Below, in pieces: positions 9,170 through 18,897 of a stretch of DNA of 58,116 nt. How positions within the stretch are numbered: the first letter of the stretch is position 1; each line of letters begins with the position of its first letter. The notes under the pieces were generated by a model that saw nothing but the letters and a program-made list of their open reading frames with translations, did not search any database and was not told the DNA's origin. Made by a program: the position numbers and the translations under genes. Source of the stretch: Alphaproteobacteria bacterium (GTDB lineage: Bacteria > Pseudomonadota > Alphaproteobacteria > Micavibrionales > Micavibrionaceae); the NCBI GenBank assembly GCA_020443075.1, contig JAGRIU010000033.1, forward strand, positions 1 to 58,116, read 5' to 3'.

Positions 9170-10142
9170 GAACTTACCACTCAACACGAAACCCCATAGC
9201 GATATCAAGCAAAACACCGTATGGCAAACCCTTTTACCGGAAGCCCTGCATCCCTACATCCTTCTGGCCCGCCTTGACCGCCCGATCGGCATCTGGCTGT
9301 TACTCTTACCCGGCCTGTGGTCCATCGCGCTGGCCTCTCCGGCGCTCACAAAGCAAACCCTCTGGATAGCCGCGCTTTTCACACTCGGTGCGATCGTCAT
9401 GCGCGCCGCCGGATGCGTGATCAACGATTTATGGGACAAAAATCTCGACGCACAGGTCGAACGCACCCGCCAGCGCCCTTTAGCCGCCGGAACGCTCACC
9501 CCTCGCCAAGCCATAATTTTTCTAGGCATACTGCTGTTCACCGGCCTGCTCATCCTGCTGCAAATGAACATACTGACCATTGCGCTCGGCATCCTTAGCC
9601 TGCCGCTGATCATCGTCTATCCGCTCATGAAACGCATCACATGGTGGCCGCAAGCCTTTCTCGGCCTCACCTTCAATTTCGGAAGCCTGATGGGCTGGAG
9701 CGCCATCACAGGACACATAGAATTGCCGGCAATCCTGCTCTATATCGGCGGTATTTTCTGGACGCTGGGCTACGATACGATCTATGCGCATCAGGATAAA
9801 GAAGACGACGCGCTGGCAGGCATAAAATCAACAGCCCTTAAATTCGGCCCGCGCAGTAAACTGTACGTAAGCCTCTTCTACGCCGCCGCTTTCTCATGTT
9901 TTATCGCCGCCCTTCTGACAGCAACCGCTCCGCTTGGGGCTACGACCGCCCCGATAGAAAACGTCGCCCTTCCGGTGAAAAATATTCCCCCGCTAAAACT
10001 CGGTGGAATCCTCCTCCCTTTAGGGTACGGATTATGGAAAATAACACAATGGCAGCCCGATAACCCCGACAGCAGCCTGCATACCTTCAAATCCAGCCGT
10101 AATTTAGGGCTAATAATCTTAGCGCTACTAATCGTATCTTAA
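9168..10142 (+). CDS. ubiA: 4-hydroxybenzoate polyprenyltransferase UbiA
   Basis: A 324-residue polytopic prenyltransferase. The first Asp-rich motif is NDLWDKNLDAQVERT and the second is YDTIYAHQDKEDD, both characteristic of UbiA. LDRPIGIWLLLLPGLWS opens the first helix. It joins a polyprenyl chain to 4-hydroxybenzoate in ubiquinone synthesis, which supplies the quinone pool feeding the respiratory chain. A loop between the last helices (about residues 245-275) is longer and more Pro/Ala-rich than usual. The stop shares bases with the convergent GDH stop. Confidence 0.95.
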   Translation: MNLPLNTKPHSDIKQNTVWQTLLPEALHPYILLARLDRPIGIWLLLLPGLWSIALASPALTKQTLWIAALFTLGAIVMRAAGCVINDLWDKNLDAQVERTRQRPLAAGTLTPRQAIIFLGILLFTGLLILLQMNILTIALGILSLPLIIVYPLMKRITWWPQAFLGLTFNFGSLMGWSAITGHIELPAILLYIGGIFWTLGYDTIYAHQDKEDDALAGIKSTALKFGPRSKLYVSLFYAAAFSCFIAALLTATAPLGATTAPIENVALPVKNIPPLKLGGILLPLGYGLWKITQWQPDNPDSSLHTFKSSRNLGLIILALLIVS

Positions 10143-13100
10143 GCGCCAGCGAGGTTACGCAGCCGCTGCTCGGCAATCACCAGCATCGACAAATCGACGG
10201 AACCAACGCGGCGCAAATCAACAAAAAGCGGCTCGAGCTTCTTAAGCTGCGTTTCATGAATCCCCAGCCATTCGACAGAACAACTCACCTTGGAGCCTTC
10301 CTTGCGGCACGTTCCGGACGTATCGCGCAAAATACGGCCCGTCAAAGCGGCCTGACATCCGTAAATCTGATCGATCAAGCCGCGCGTCGCCTCGCTCTGC
10401 CATGAATTTTCGACGGGGAGAAAACGCGCTTGCTGACGCAGCCAATCCATGTGGAAATGCTGACCAACCTCGAAATAAGCTTGGGCCGCAATCGCCAGAT
10501 CGGCTTTCTGATCCAGCGCCACGCGAATAATATCGCACGCCGAGCTCAACACATGCATCAAAGCAATATCATGGGCTAGAGCCTTGGGCAGACCGTCCTT
10601 CTCGCCGGATCGCGTGCGCGCTTCGATCCCGTCCGCCACATCCGACGTGACGATTTTCGGCAAAACTTTCTGCAAAGCCTCGATCTTCGGAGAAAATTCA
10701 CGGATCTCGCGCCCGATCTCCAGATCACGGCCAAAGCGCGTCAGGAACCACGCCACACAATGCTCGGAAAGCTGGTGAATCTCGCGCATCGCCTTAAGCT
10801 GGACCTGCGCAGGCACCTTGTTATCCAGCCCTTCGATCTTGTCCCATAAACCGCGCAATCCAAAAATCTCGCGCACGATCAAATAGGCCTTGGCGATCTG
10901 ATCCGGGCTCGCGCCTGTCTTTTTCATCATCTCGCTCAGGAAGGTCGGCCCCATCCGGTTAACCAGAGAATTGGCCATTTGCGTGGCAATAATCTCGCGG
11001 GCCAGACGGTGACGCTTGATTTCAGGAGCGTACGCCTCGCGCAAATCATCCGGGAAGTAATGATAGAGCCAATCTTGCATATCCGGACTATCCGGCACAT
11101 CCGAAGCCAACAAATCTTGCGTAAAGCCGATCTTCGCATACGAAACAAGGATACAAAGCTCAGGGCGCGTCAGGCCCTTACCGGCCCGCAAACGCCGCTC
11201 GATCGCTTCTTCATCCGGCAAACCTTCCAGTGCACGATTTAAACCTTTGTCACGTTCAAGATCACGGATAAAGTTATTCTGTGCTTGCAAATCCTCGCGC
11301 GCCTGAAGCTCGGCCAAAGAAACCGCCTGCACCTGCTGATAATTATTCCGCAGCACAAGCTCCGCCACATCATCGGTCATGCGCTCCAGCAACTTATTGC
11401 GAACCTTTAAATCCATTTTATGCGCTTTGTTATCCATCACATCGCGCAGCAGAATCTTGATATTCACTTCAAGGTCTGAAGAATTCACCCCGCCGGAGTT
11501 ATCGACAAAATCCGTGTTGATCTTACCGCCAGCCTTGGAAAACTCGATCCGCCCGAGCTGTGTCACACCAAGATTAGCCCCTTCACCGACAACCTTCGCA
11601 CGCACATCCTTAGCATTTAAGCGGATCGCATCATTGGCCTTGTCACCAACCTGATCATTACTTTCACTAGAGGCTTTAATATACGTGCCGATCCCGCCAA
11701 ACCAGAGCAAATCAGCCCGCGATTTAAGAATCGCCTTCATCAATTCATCCGGCGAAACTTTGTCTTTATCAATATCAAACCGTTTTTGAATTTCAGGCGT
11801 CAAAGCCAGACTTTTCTCGCTGCGCTCATAAATCCGTCCACCCTTGGAGAGCTTTGACGCATCATAATCCCCCCAGCCTTTCACCGCATCAAACAAACGC
11901 TTACGCTCTTTATAAGAAGACTGCGAATCAGGATTGGGATCACAGAAAATATGCAGGTGGTTAAACGCTCCGATCAAACGGATATGCTCGGAAAGCAGCA
12001 TCCCGTTCCCGAACACGTCACCGCCCATATCGCCGACGCCGACCACGTCAAACGGCGCCTCCTGCGTGTTGTGGTTAAGCTGGCGGAACAGGTGCTTAAC
12101 CGACTCCCAAGCCCCGCGCGCGGTAATCCCCATTTTCTTATGGTCATACCCGGCGCTGCCGCCCGAAGCGAATGCATCACCCAGCCAGAACCCGTATTCC
12201 TCGGACAGACCGTTGGCGATATCCGAAAAAGACGCCGTGCCTTTATCCGCCGCCACCACCAGATACGGATCATCGCCATCACGGCGCACCACATCTTTCG
12301 GCGGAACAATTTTTGTACCCTGACGGTTATCCGTAAGATCCAAAAGCCCGCGAATAAAGGTTTTGTAGCATTCAATTCCAGCCTTCATGAACTCGTCACG
12401 CGAAGCCGTCGGAATTTTCACGACAAATCCACCTTTCGAGCCCATCGGCACGATCACGGAATTCTTCACCATCTGCGCCTTCATCAGGCCCAAAACCTCG
12501 GTGCGGAAATCCTCATGCCGGTCAGACCAGCGCAAACCCCCGCGCGCAATTTTATCGCCGCGCAAATGAACCCCTTCAACCTGCGGCGAATAAACAAAGA
12601 TTTCGCGGTATGGCCGCGGCGCAGGCATATTGGGCACTTTAGAACAATTAAACTTCATGGACAGATAAGGCTTAGCCTGCCCATCAGCGCCTTTCTGGAA
12701 ATAATTGGTCCGCAGTGTCGCCTCGACCAGAGCGGCAATCTGGCGCAAAATCCGGTCCTGATCCAAAGACTCGACCTTCTCCAGGGCTTTTTCAATCTTC
12801 GCCTTGTGTTTATCGGCCTCCTTCTGAGCGCCTTTCGGGGCATGCGGATCCAAAGAAGCCTTGAACATATCAACGATCAAACCGCTAATATCCGAATGCT
12901 GGTTCAGAGCTTTTTCAACATACGGACGGCTGAACGGAAAACGGATTTGCTTCAGATACCGCACATAGGCCCGCAAAATCGTAATCTCGCGCCAATCCAT
13001 ATTGGCCAGCAAGATCAGACGGTTCAAACCGTCATTTTCCATTTCTCCAGCCCAGATCTTCGAAAAACCTGCTTCAAAATTGGCTTTAACGATCTCGACA

Positions 13101-14956
13101 TCAATCTTATCCTTACGATCAGGCACTTCCAGCAAAAAGTCATGGATCCAGATCGAGGTTTCATGATCGGCCGGACGCACTTCAAACGGCAATTCGGATA
13201 CCGCGCGCAGCCCCAGATTAGCCAAAATCGGCATCACGTCCGACAAATTCAAAGGCCGCCCAGGATTATAAACCTTCAGCCGCAACTGGTGCGGATCAAG
13301 CCCTTCAGGGCGGTACAAATCAAGCTCCAAGCGCCCGCTCTGCAGCATCTCTTCCATCTTATGAATGTCAAAAACCGCCTGCGCCGCACGATATCGGGTC
13401 GTGTAACCAACCGGAAACGCCTCGCCGTACTTCAAAGCCAAAGAACTGACAAGTTTGTCTTCCTCGTACGAACGGCTGAGCGCCATCGCCAAAAGCTCGG
13501 GCCATGTCTGGCCGGCCTCCTGCAACTGACGCTCCAATTCCTCGACATCAATCTTCAGGTTTTCGCGTTGACGGACATTGATGATAAACATCACCCGCGC
13601 AAACACGGAATCATCCAAAGAGGTCGTAAAGTTATAACACTGCCCGTCAAGCTCACGCTCTAAAATCTCGCACATCTTCTCGCGCAAAGCCGTCCCGAAC
13701 CGATCACGCGGCACATACACCAAACAGGAAATATAGCGGTTAAAATCATCCTTACGGACAAACAGCGCAATCCGCTGGCGTTCCTGCAAACGCAGGATCT
13801 CCACCGTAATATTGTATAAATCCTTAGCGGAAATCTGGAACAACTCATCGCGTGGATACTTCTCCAGAATATGCCGCAAAGCCTTTCGGTTATGCGAATT
13901 AGGAACAAAGTTCGACATTTCAACGACTTCATCCACTTTTTCCCGTAAAAACGGTACATCGCCCACACTGCGCGAGTAGGTCACAGACGTAAACAAGCCC
14001 AAAAACAGCTTCTCGCCCTTCACATTGCCCTGCTCGTCATAAATCTTGATCGCCACTGCATCCATCGGCACGCGGCGGTGCACGGTCGACAAACGGTTTG
14101 TCTTGGAAATGGAAAGCGGCGGCAAATTCCGGCGCTTTTCCTGCAAATTACGTGGCAAGCCCTCTTCACGCTCGCTGATATAGGCCGGACGCACGGCATT
14201 ATGCAGCAAACCAAGCCCTGAGGATTTGATAGTCTTGCTCTTTAACTCACCGTCTTTTTCGACAAACTCGTATTCACGGTAACCCAGAAGCGTATAGTTA
14301 TTTTCATACAAATAATCCAGAAATGCGCAATATTGCTCCACTTCTTTCAACGGACGGCGCGTCTTGGCATTGGCCAAATCCTCTCGCGCCTGCTTGAGAT
14401 GCGCCAGCATCTGCGGCCAATCCCTGTTGGCCATTGCAACGTCTTTCAAAACAACACGCAACCCCTCCTCAAGCGCCTTCATATCCTCTTTTGAAGGCAC
14501 ACCGCGAAGCTGAATATGCATATGGGATTGCTGAACATAACCTTCCGTTTTTTGAGGATGAATATCCTGCAACTGCCCCTTATCGTTATAGAGACTGTGG
14601 ACAATCGGATGTAGAAACAGATCAATCAAAAAATTGTTATTGTTAATCTCGGCAACAACAGAATCGACTAAAAACGCAAAATCATCACTAACAACATCGA
14701 TATAAGTCTTGGGCGGCATATGACCCACGGAGGGCAAAGTATAAACCATAACGCGCGGCTCGCCGGTATCGCGGGTCGATGCAAGATCGCCGTGGTTTTG
14801 AATAATCTGCGAAAGCAAATCGGGCGTAAAAAAGCGAGCATCCTCTTCCGCAATCTGAAGACCGATTTCCTTAAGTAAAACCTTGTTGTAATCAGTCGCG
14901 GCCTTGGACGGAAGGGCCTTCAAAGCCTTAAGAATGAGAGTATCTGTTGCTGACAT
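10139..14956 (-). CDS. gdhB: NAD-specific glutamate dehydrogenase, large (about 180 kDa) class
   Basis: A 1605-residue protein, the size and layout of the large bacterial NAD-GDHs: a long N-terminal regulatory region with ACT-like segments, a central catalytic domain and a C-terminal helical region. The catalytic lysine motif PMGSKGGFVVK and the Rossmann segment VVGVGDMGGDVFGNGM are visible, as is FRTEVLGLMKAQMVKNSVIVP. It converts glutamate to 2-oxoglutarate and ammonium, feeding amino acid carbon into the TCA cycle. It is a single-gene unit. Several long open frames on the opposite strand are by-products of its codon bias. Confidence 0.96.
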   Translation of the reverse strand: MSATDTLILKALKALPSKAATDYNKVLLKEIGLQIAEEDARFFTPDLLSQIIQNHGDLASTRDTGEPRVMVYTLPSVGHMPPKTYIDVVSDDFAFLVDSVVAEINNNNFLIDLFLHPIVHSLYNDKGQLQDIHPQKTEGYVQQSHMHIQLRGVPSKEDMKALEEGLRVVLKDVAMANRDWPQMLAHLKQAREDLANAKTRRPLKEVEQYCAFLDYLYENNYTLLGYREYEFVEKDGELKSKTIKSSGLGLLHNAVRPAYISEREEGLPRNLQEKRRNLPPLSISKTNRLSTVHRRVPMDAVAIKIYDEQGNVKGEKLFLGLFTSVTYSRSVGDVPFLREKVDEVVEMSNFVPNSHNRKALRHILEKYPRDELFQISAKDLYNITVEILRLQERQRIALFVRKDDFNRYISCLVYVPRDRFGTALREKMCEILERELDGQCYNFTTSLDDSVFARVMFIINVRQRENLKIDVEELERQLQEAGQTWPELLAMALSRSYEEDKLVSSLALKYGEAFPVGYTTRYRAAQAVFDIHKMEEMLQSGRLELDLYRPEGLDPHQLRLKVYNPGRPLNLSDVMPILANLGLRAVSELPFEVRPADHETSIWIHDFLLEVPDRKDKIDVEIVKANFEAGFSKIWAGEMENDGLNRLILLANMDWREITILRAYVRYLKQIRFPFSRPYVEKALNQHSDISGLIVDMFKASLDPHAPKGAQKEADKHKAKIEKALEKVESLDQDRILRQIAALVEATLRTNYFQKGADGQAKPYLSMKFNCSKVPNMPAPRPYREIFVYSPQVEGVHLRGDKIARGGLRWSDRHEDFRTEVLGLMKAQMVKNSVIVPMGSKGGFVVKIPTASRDEFMKAGIECYKTFIRGLLDLTDNRQGTKIVPPKDVVRRDGDDPYLVVAADKGTASFSDIANGLSEEYGFWLGDAFASGGSAGYDHKKMGITARGAWESVKHLFRQLNHNTQEAPFDVVGVGDMGGDVFGNGMLLSEHIRLIGAFNHLHIFCDPNPDSQSSYKERKRLFDAVKGWGDYDASKLSKGGRIYERSEKSLALTPEIQKRFDIDKDKVSPDELMKAILKSRADLLWFGGIGTYIKASSESNDQVGDKANDAIRLNAKDVRAKVVGEGANLGVTQLGRIEFSKAGGKINTDFVDNSGGVNSSDLEVNIKILLRDVMDNKAHKMDLKVRNKLLERMTDDVAELVLRNNYQQVQAVSLAELQAREDLQAQNNFIRDLERDKGLNRALEGLPDEEAIERRLRAGKGLTRPELCILVSYAKIGFTQDLLASDVPDSPDMQDWLYHYFPDDLREAYAPEIKRHRLAREIIATQMANSLVNRMGPTFLSEMMKKTGASPDQIAKAYLIVREIFGLRGLWDKIEGLDNKVPAQVQLKAMREIHQLSEHCVAWFLTRFGRDLEIGREIREFSPKIEALQKVLPKIVTSDVADGIEARTRSGEKDGLPKALAHDIALMHVLSSACDIIRVALDQKADLAIAAQAYFEVGQHFHMDWLRQQARFLPVENSWQSEATRGLIDQIYGCQAALTGRILRDTSGTCRKEGSKVSCSVEWLGIHETQLKKLEPLFVDLRRVGSVDLSMLVIAEQRLRNLAGA

Positions 14957-15020
14957 GGTTTTTTATTATGCTTTTTAGAGTTTTATACCGCCTACTGCGC
15001 ACGCAAACGATTTTCGAATA

Positions 15021-15048
15021 GCTATATACACTGATCTGTGAAAATCAA
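15021..15048 (-). promoter_or_regulatory. Possible sigma-70 promoter of NAD-GDH
   Basis: On the minus strand TTGATT (15043-15048) is followed after 16 bases by TATAGC (15021-15026), about 65 bases before the GDH start. The match to consensus is moderate. GDH is 117 bases downstream of the TlpA-like gene, so an independent promoter is expected here. Confidence 0.3.
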
Positions 15049-15073
15049 GAGTCTTTATAGCAAAGATAAACCT

Positions 15074-15658
15074 TTATTTTGTGCTGCTGTGCAACAGATC
15101 GAGTTTGGATTTAAAATCCTCATACACCCAATCCCCGCCGATAATTTTCTCGCGCATAACTTGCTGGGAATCAATGAGAATCGTCTCCGGTAATCTATAG
15201 ATTTTAAACAAGTCGGCTGTTAAAGCCTGCGTCTCATCCGGAACGATAAAAACATTCTCGGCCTCGACAGGAGCCTTGGCGCTCGCCTCCACCTTGTGAA
15301 CAAACCGCTCCAAAGCCTTTTGCTCGACATCGGAAGATAGAGCCAACAACACAACATCCTCCGGACTTTCATGAGCGGCGCGCAAAAGTAAGGGAAACTC
15401 CTTCACACACGGCGCGCACCATGACGCCCAGAAATTCAAAATCACCGTCTTGCCCTTAAAATCCTGAACGGAATGCGTGCGCCCGCGCAGATCGGTAAAG
15501 GTGAAATCCGGTACAATCATGCCCGGATCGAACCCCTCCGAAGCCATCTCGGGCTGCAAGACAATATGCGGACGGCGCTGCTCCATATAGGACGTAAGCC
15601 CGTAAGCCAAAGCAGCCAACGCGATAAACACCAGAACATTAACCTTGTTAAACGGCAC
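15074..15658 (-). CDS. TlpA/ResA-like membrane-anchored thioredoxin
   Basis: A 194-residue protein with an N-terminal anchor (about 7-23) and a periplasmic thioredoxin fold with active site WASWCAPCVKEF (C81, C84). It has the LRGRTHSVQDFKGKTVILNFW lead-in and cis-proline region typical of TlpA/ResA/CcmG. Its gene overlaps the end of ccsA by 11 bases, and ResB lies upstream in the same operon. The inferred role is therefore to keep apocytochrome c CXXCH cysteines reduced for heme attachment, as ResA does in System II. Confidence 0.88.
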   Translation of the reverse strand: MPFNKVNVLVFIALAALAYGLTSYMEQRRPHIVLQPEMASEGFDPGMIVPDFTFTDLRGRTHSVQDFKGKTVILNFWASWCAPCVKEFPLLLRAAHESPEDVVLLALSSDVEQKALERFVHKVEASAKAPVEAENVFIVPDETQALTADLFKIYRLPETILIDSQQVMREKIIGGDWVYEDFKSKLDLLHSSTK

Positions 15659-17552
15659 GCGCGGCTCCCTTCTTACGCAAAAGAATGACCAAAACCATAA
15701 AACCGATCACCGCGAATTCGGCGATGCAGAAAATCCCCAGCCCCAAAGCCAGCCCACTGGTAAAACCATAGGAATGCAAACCGACATTCAAAAGATTAAC
15801 CCCGAACCATGCCAACGCCACAACCACGTTCAAAAGCGCTAGCGTTACAGCAAAACCAAGCTGCGTGAGCTGCCCGCTATAACGCCCGTGCAAAACCCAG
15901 ATCAACCACAGAACAATCAACAACGCCCCGTTTTCCTTCGGGTCCCATCCCCAAAAACGCCCCCAGGACTGATCGGCCCAGATCCCGCCCAGCACGGTCC
16001 CCACCGCCGTAAACAACAAAGCCGCCAACGATATACGGTACATGAGTTCCTGCAAACGCAGCCCCAGAGAATCCTGGCGGAACGCCCGCATAAACAAATC
16101 CGTATGCGCCACACCCGCCGCCAGCAAACACACGCCATAGCCCATCGAAATACACAACACATGCGTCGCCAGCCAGAAATCGGTATTCAGCACCGCCACC
16201 AGAACCTGCAAATCATCGCCCTGAGGCGCCACCAGCGGAGCCAGAAACAAAAGCGCCATCGCCGCCGCGCTACCGGCCATTAACCCGAAACCGTCACGCC
16301 GTTTAAGCGAAAGCAAAAGTCCCAGCCCCAAACTGATCAGACTAACAAACAACACCGACTCATACAGCGTCCCCACAGGCGGACGCCCGAGAATATAAAT
16401 CCGCCCCAAAAGGCTCAGCCCGTGAACCGCCGCCCCGAATACCCCGAAACCGATCGAGCCTTGCAAATAGCGCACCTGCGGGCGCACCGCATAGAAAAAC
16501 GCCAGTAAAAAACTCAAACCGTAAAGCCCCATAACCCAGCGAAACGGTTTATAAATACGGTAAAAATTCTCTGCCGCGAACCGCTGCGCATTCACCGCGG
16601 TCTCCCCTGCATAACCCGCCTTCAAAGCGGCCAGAGCCTCATCCCAGCCCTGTACGTCTCCGCTGCGATACGCCTCGGATAAGCGCTCCCAGGCCTTCAA
16701 ACGCTCATCAACCTGATCCCTGAACGGACCTAAAACGCTGTGCCAGGGCGACAGCCACTCATGTTGCCCGTCCTCCCGCAACACAGGCAAAACAGCAAAC
16801 GCATTGTTAGCTTCTCCGGCCATACGCATCTGCATCAGCAAAAACCCAGCCGCGGCCAATCTTTGCTCGTCCTCGCTATAGACCGAAGGATCGGTGCCTT
16901 TTTCATCAATAATTTTTTTGAGAGAAAGCTGGATGAAATTTTCCTGCAAAAACAGATCATAAAATCGCTCGGCCGGCCGAAACCCTTCGGGCAAACGCAC
17001 GTTCAAAGGCAGGAAAACCGAAAAACTGTGAATAAGGTTCGTATAATCGCGCACATTTTTATACAAATCGAGCAAAGCCTTCTGATCCGCATTCAAATCC
17101 TTCGCGGGCCTATCCAAAAGCGGCTTGATTTGATCTTCTAGATTGGAAATCGCGCCTTGCAACGTACCAAGAGAAACACGTACACCCGCATCATTATCAA
17201 GTCCGAGTTGCGCCCGCAAATTTTTATTGCGCACACTAAACAGCTTCAAATCCGAGGCCCGCGCCGGATCAAACAAACTCAGCGCCAGCCATTCTTCCGG
17301 GCTCATCCCTTCAAACGTATCCTGCCCGGAAAAAGCCTCCAGCTTCAGCGCCGCAAAACTTTGCAACGGCTTCAAACGCCCGCCATCCATAACCGGCAAA
17401 AGATTAAATTCGCCGTAATTGAAATGAACGGCCTGCGTCTGAGGCGAAGCACTCTGCTCGTCTGTGGCCCAAGAACTCTGGACAGACGCCCCTGCACACA
17501 GCGCAATGATAAAAACAAAAAACAAACGACCTAAAATACGTCCCTTCATCAT
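15648..17552 (-). CDS. ccsA: Cytochrome c biogenesis protein CcsA (ResC), System II
   Basis: A 634-residue protein: a signal peptide (about 1-29), a large periplasmic N-terminal region (30-330) beginning FNLLPVMDGGRLKPLQS, then an eight-helix CcsA domain. The tryptophan-rich heme-handling motif WGRFWGWDPKENG is at about 530-542, with flanking histidines in ATHVLCISMGYG and NVGLHSYGF (H593). CcsA with ResB exports heme and attaches it to apocytochromes c. Long forms with such an N-terminal domain are known in epsilon- and delta-like lineages. It starts 3 bases after resB. Confidence 0.9.
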   Translation of the reverse strand: MMKGRILGRLFFVFIIALCAGASVQSSWATDEQSASPQTQAVHFNYGEFNLLPVMDGGRLKPLQSFAALKLEAFSGQDTFEGMSPEEWLALSLFDPARASDLKLFSVRNKNLRAQLGLDNDAGVRVSLGTLQGAISNLEDQIKPLLDRPAKDLNADQKALLDLYKNVRDYTNLIHSFSVFLPLNVRLPEGFRPAERFYDLFLQENFIQLSLKKIIDEKGTDPSVYSEDEQRLAAAGFLLMQMRMAGEANNAFAVLPVLREDGQHEWLSPWHSVLGPFRDQVDERLKAWERLSEAYRSGDVQGWDEALAALKAGYAGETAVNAQRFAAENFYRIYKPFRWVMGLYGLSFLLAFFYAVRPQVRYLQGSIGFGVFGAAVHGLSLLGRIYILGRPPVGTLYESVLFVSLISLGLGLLLSLKRRDGFGLMAGSAAAMALLFLAPLVAPQGDDLQVLVAVLNTDFWLATHVLCISMGYGVCLLAAGVAHTDLFMRAFRQDSLGLRLQELMYRISLAALLFTAVGTVLGGIWADQSWGRFWGWDPKENGALLIVLWLIWVLHGRYSGQLTQLGFAVTLALLNVVVALAWFGVNLLNVGLHSYGFTSGLALGLGIFCIAEFAVIGFMVLVILLRKKGAARAV

Positions 17553-17555
17553 CTC

Positions 17556-18701
17556 CTACGAACGCCTCCAGCCCAACAGCACCGAAATCAAATGCAGAAT
17601 CAGCCCCGCCCCGATCACAAACGTCCCGATATACGGCACCAGCCAGCCTTTATTTTCAACAACGGCAAAAATACTCATCTCGGCATCAGGCGTGCGCTGG
17701 AATGAAGATTGAAACAGCGTATAACCCCGATAGCGCAAAGGTTCGTTCATGCCGATACGTACAGGCCAGACCAGATCACCGTCGCGAATAATCACATCCG
17801 AATGGTAATCACGGGCCATCTCCATCCCGCTATAACTGTCCTTAACAAAATCCTTCAGCGTCACACTAAATGGCAATTGCGATTGACGCTTTCCAAAGAC
17901 AATCTGGTAATTTTTATTTTGGCTATTTATGGCTATAACCTTGGGCATACTATCAAAAGCAACGTAATAACCATCCTGTACGTCTCCGTTTTCACTTTTG
18001 CCAGCGCCTTCGATAACAAAGCTCAAACCCGGCATATCTTCTTCCGGCTCCTTGCCCTGCGGCTCGGGAACAAGAGCCGCCCCCTTGGCCATAGAATGAT
18101 AAACAAGCCCCTCTTCAAACCCTTCTTCGGTTTCCGCGCGGCTAACAATTTTACAATTAGCGCAGATATTTTTCAGCTTGATTGCAAATGGCAATCCGGC
18201 TGTACGTGCCCGCGCATCCAGATGCTCCAGATCCTGAAACGGCACGCGCAAAATTTCCCGCTGATCTTCATAAACCACAAAATCACGCTGGGTGTAATCA
18301 TACACAAAACGGCTCTCCGCCCCTTCCGGCAAGATCATAAACGACTCATGCGCCGCCAAAGCCGTCACCAGCCCGCCGACCAGCAAAATCAAAGCCCCCA
18401 GATGCGCCAGTATCACACCAGCCTTGCGCCACGCCCAGCGGCTCTTAAGAAAGAACTTTAAAGACAAGCCCAACGACAAAAGCCCGAGCAAAATATACCC
18501 GCCCGGCAAGGGAAGCGGACCAATCCACAAAACAAAGCTGGAGAAGAACATCTTATGCGCGCCGTAAAGACCGATCCAGTGCTGGGACACTGTTCCCGCC
18601 ACCAAAAGCGCCATCAAAGCCGGCATCAGCCAGAATACCAACCGCGCACTCATCAGAAATTTTAAAACGCCGGAAAAGGCATTCGCCGGATCAATCTTCA
18701 T
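17556..18701 (-). CDS. resB: ResB-like cytochrome c biogenesis protein (Ccs1), System II
   Basis: A 381-residue protein with three N-terminal membrane helices (about 15-37, 52-84, 94-118), a large periplasmic domain and one C-terminal helix (about 350-375, VPYIGTFVIGAGLILHLISV). This is the ResB/Ccs1 topology. Late segments such as GMNEPLRYRGYTLFQSSF are family-typical. It partners CcsA, which is encoded immediately downstream, so the pair forms the cytochrome c synthetase. The start MKIDPANAFSGVLKFL fits the family. A structured 196-base gap separates it from serC upstream. Confidence 0.88.
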   Translation of the reverse strand: MKIDPANAFSGVLKFLMSARLVFWLMPALMALLVAGTVSQHWIGLYGAHKMFFSSFVLWIGPLPLPGGYILLGLLSLGLSLKFFLKSRWAWRKAGVILAHLGALILLVGGLVTALAAHESFMILPEGAESRFVYDYTQRDFVVYEDQREILRVPFQDLEHLDARARTAGLPFAIKLKNICANCKIVSRAETEEGFEEGLVYHSMAKGAALVPEPQGKEPEEDMPGLSFVIEGAGKSENGDVQDGYYVAFDSMPKVIAINSQNKNYQIVFGKRQSQLPFSVTLKDFVKDSYSGMEMARDYHSDVIIRDGDLVWPVRIGMNEPLRYRGYTLFQSSFQRTPDAEMSIFAVVENKGWLVPYIGTFVIGAGLILHLISVLLGWRRS

Positions 18702-18784
18702 GTCTTGAGGTTCTAGACAAACCCGCCCCCCGTTTCAATAGGCCCCGAAAATAAAAACTGAAATAAAAAAACAGCTAAAACCTT

Positions 18785-18896
18785 GCGTCTCAAAAACAAG
18801 AGCAAAGAGCGTTTTATTTTGGCTAGGCACGCGGCGCGCAGCGTATAAAAATACGTAAGCAGCGCCGTAACAACGCCAAAATAAAACGATAGACGC
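18785..18896. repeat. Nested multi-stem inverted repeat between serC and resB
   Basis: Four nested complementary pairs share one centre: GCGTCT (18785-18790) with AGACGC (18891-18896); CGTTTTATTTTGGC (18810-18823) with GCCAAAATAAAACG (18875-18888), a perfect 14-bp stem; CGGCGC (18832-18837) with GCGCCG (18862-18867); and CGTAT (18842-18846) with ATACG (18851-18855) around an AAAA loop. The outer arm ends one base before the serC stop. On the transcribed minus strand a T-run (near 18764-18770) lies downstream, so it may end serC transcription or act as a structured leader of resB. A miniature mobile element is another possibility. Confidence 0.75.
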
Positions 18897-18897
18897 T

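Noticed and set aside
11951..13663. 570-codon open frame on the plus strand inside the NAD-GDH gene
   Set aside because: It lies wholly antisense to a clearly conserved enzyme, has an Arg/His/Ile-rich composition with no domain, and arises from the codon bias of the GDH gene.
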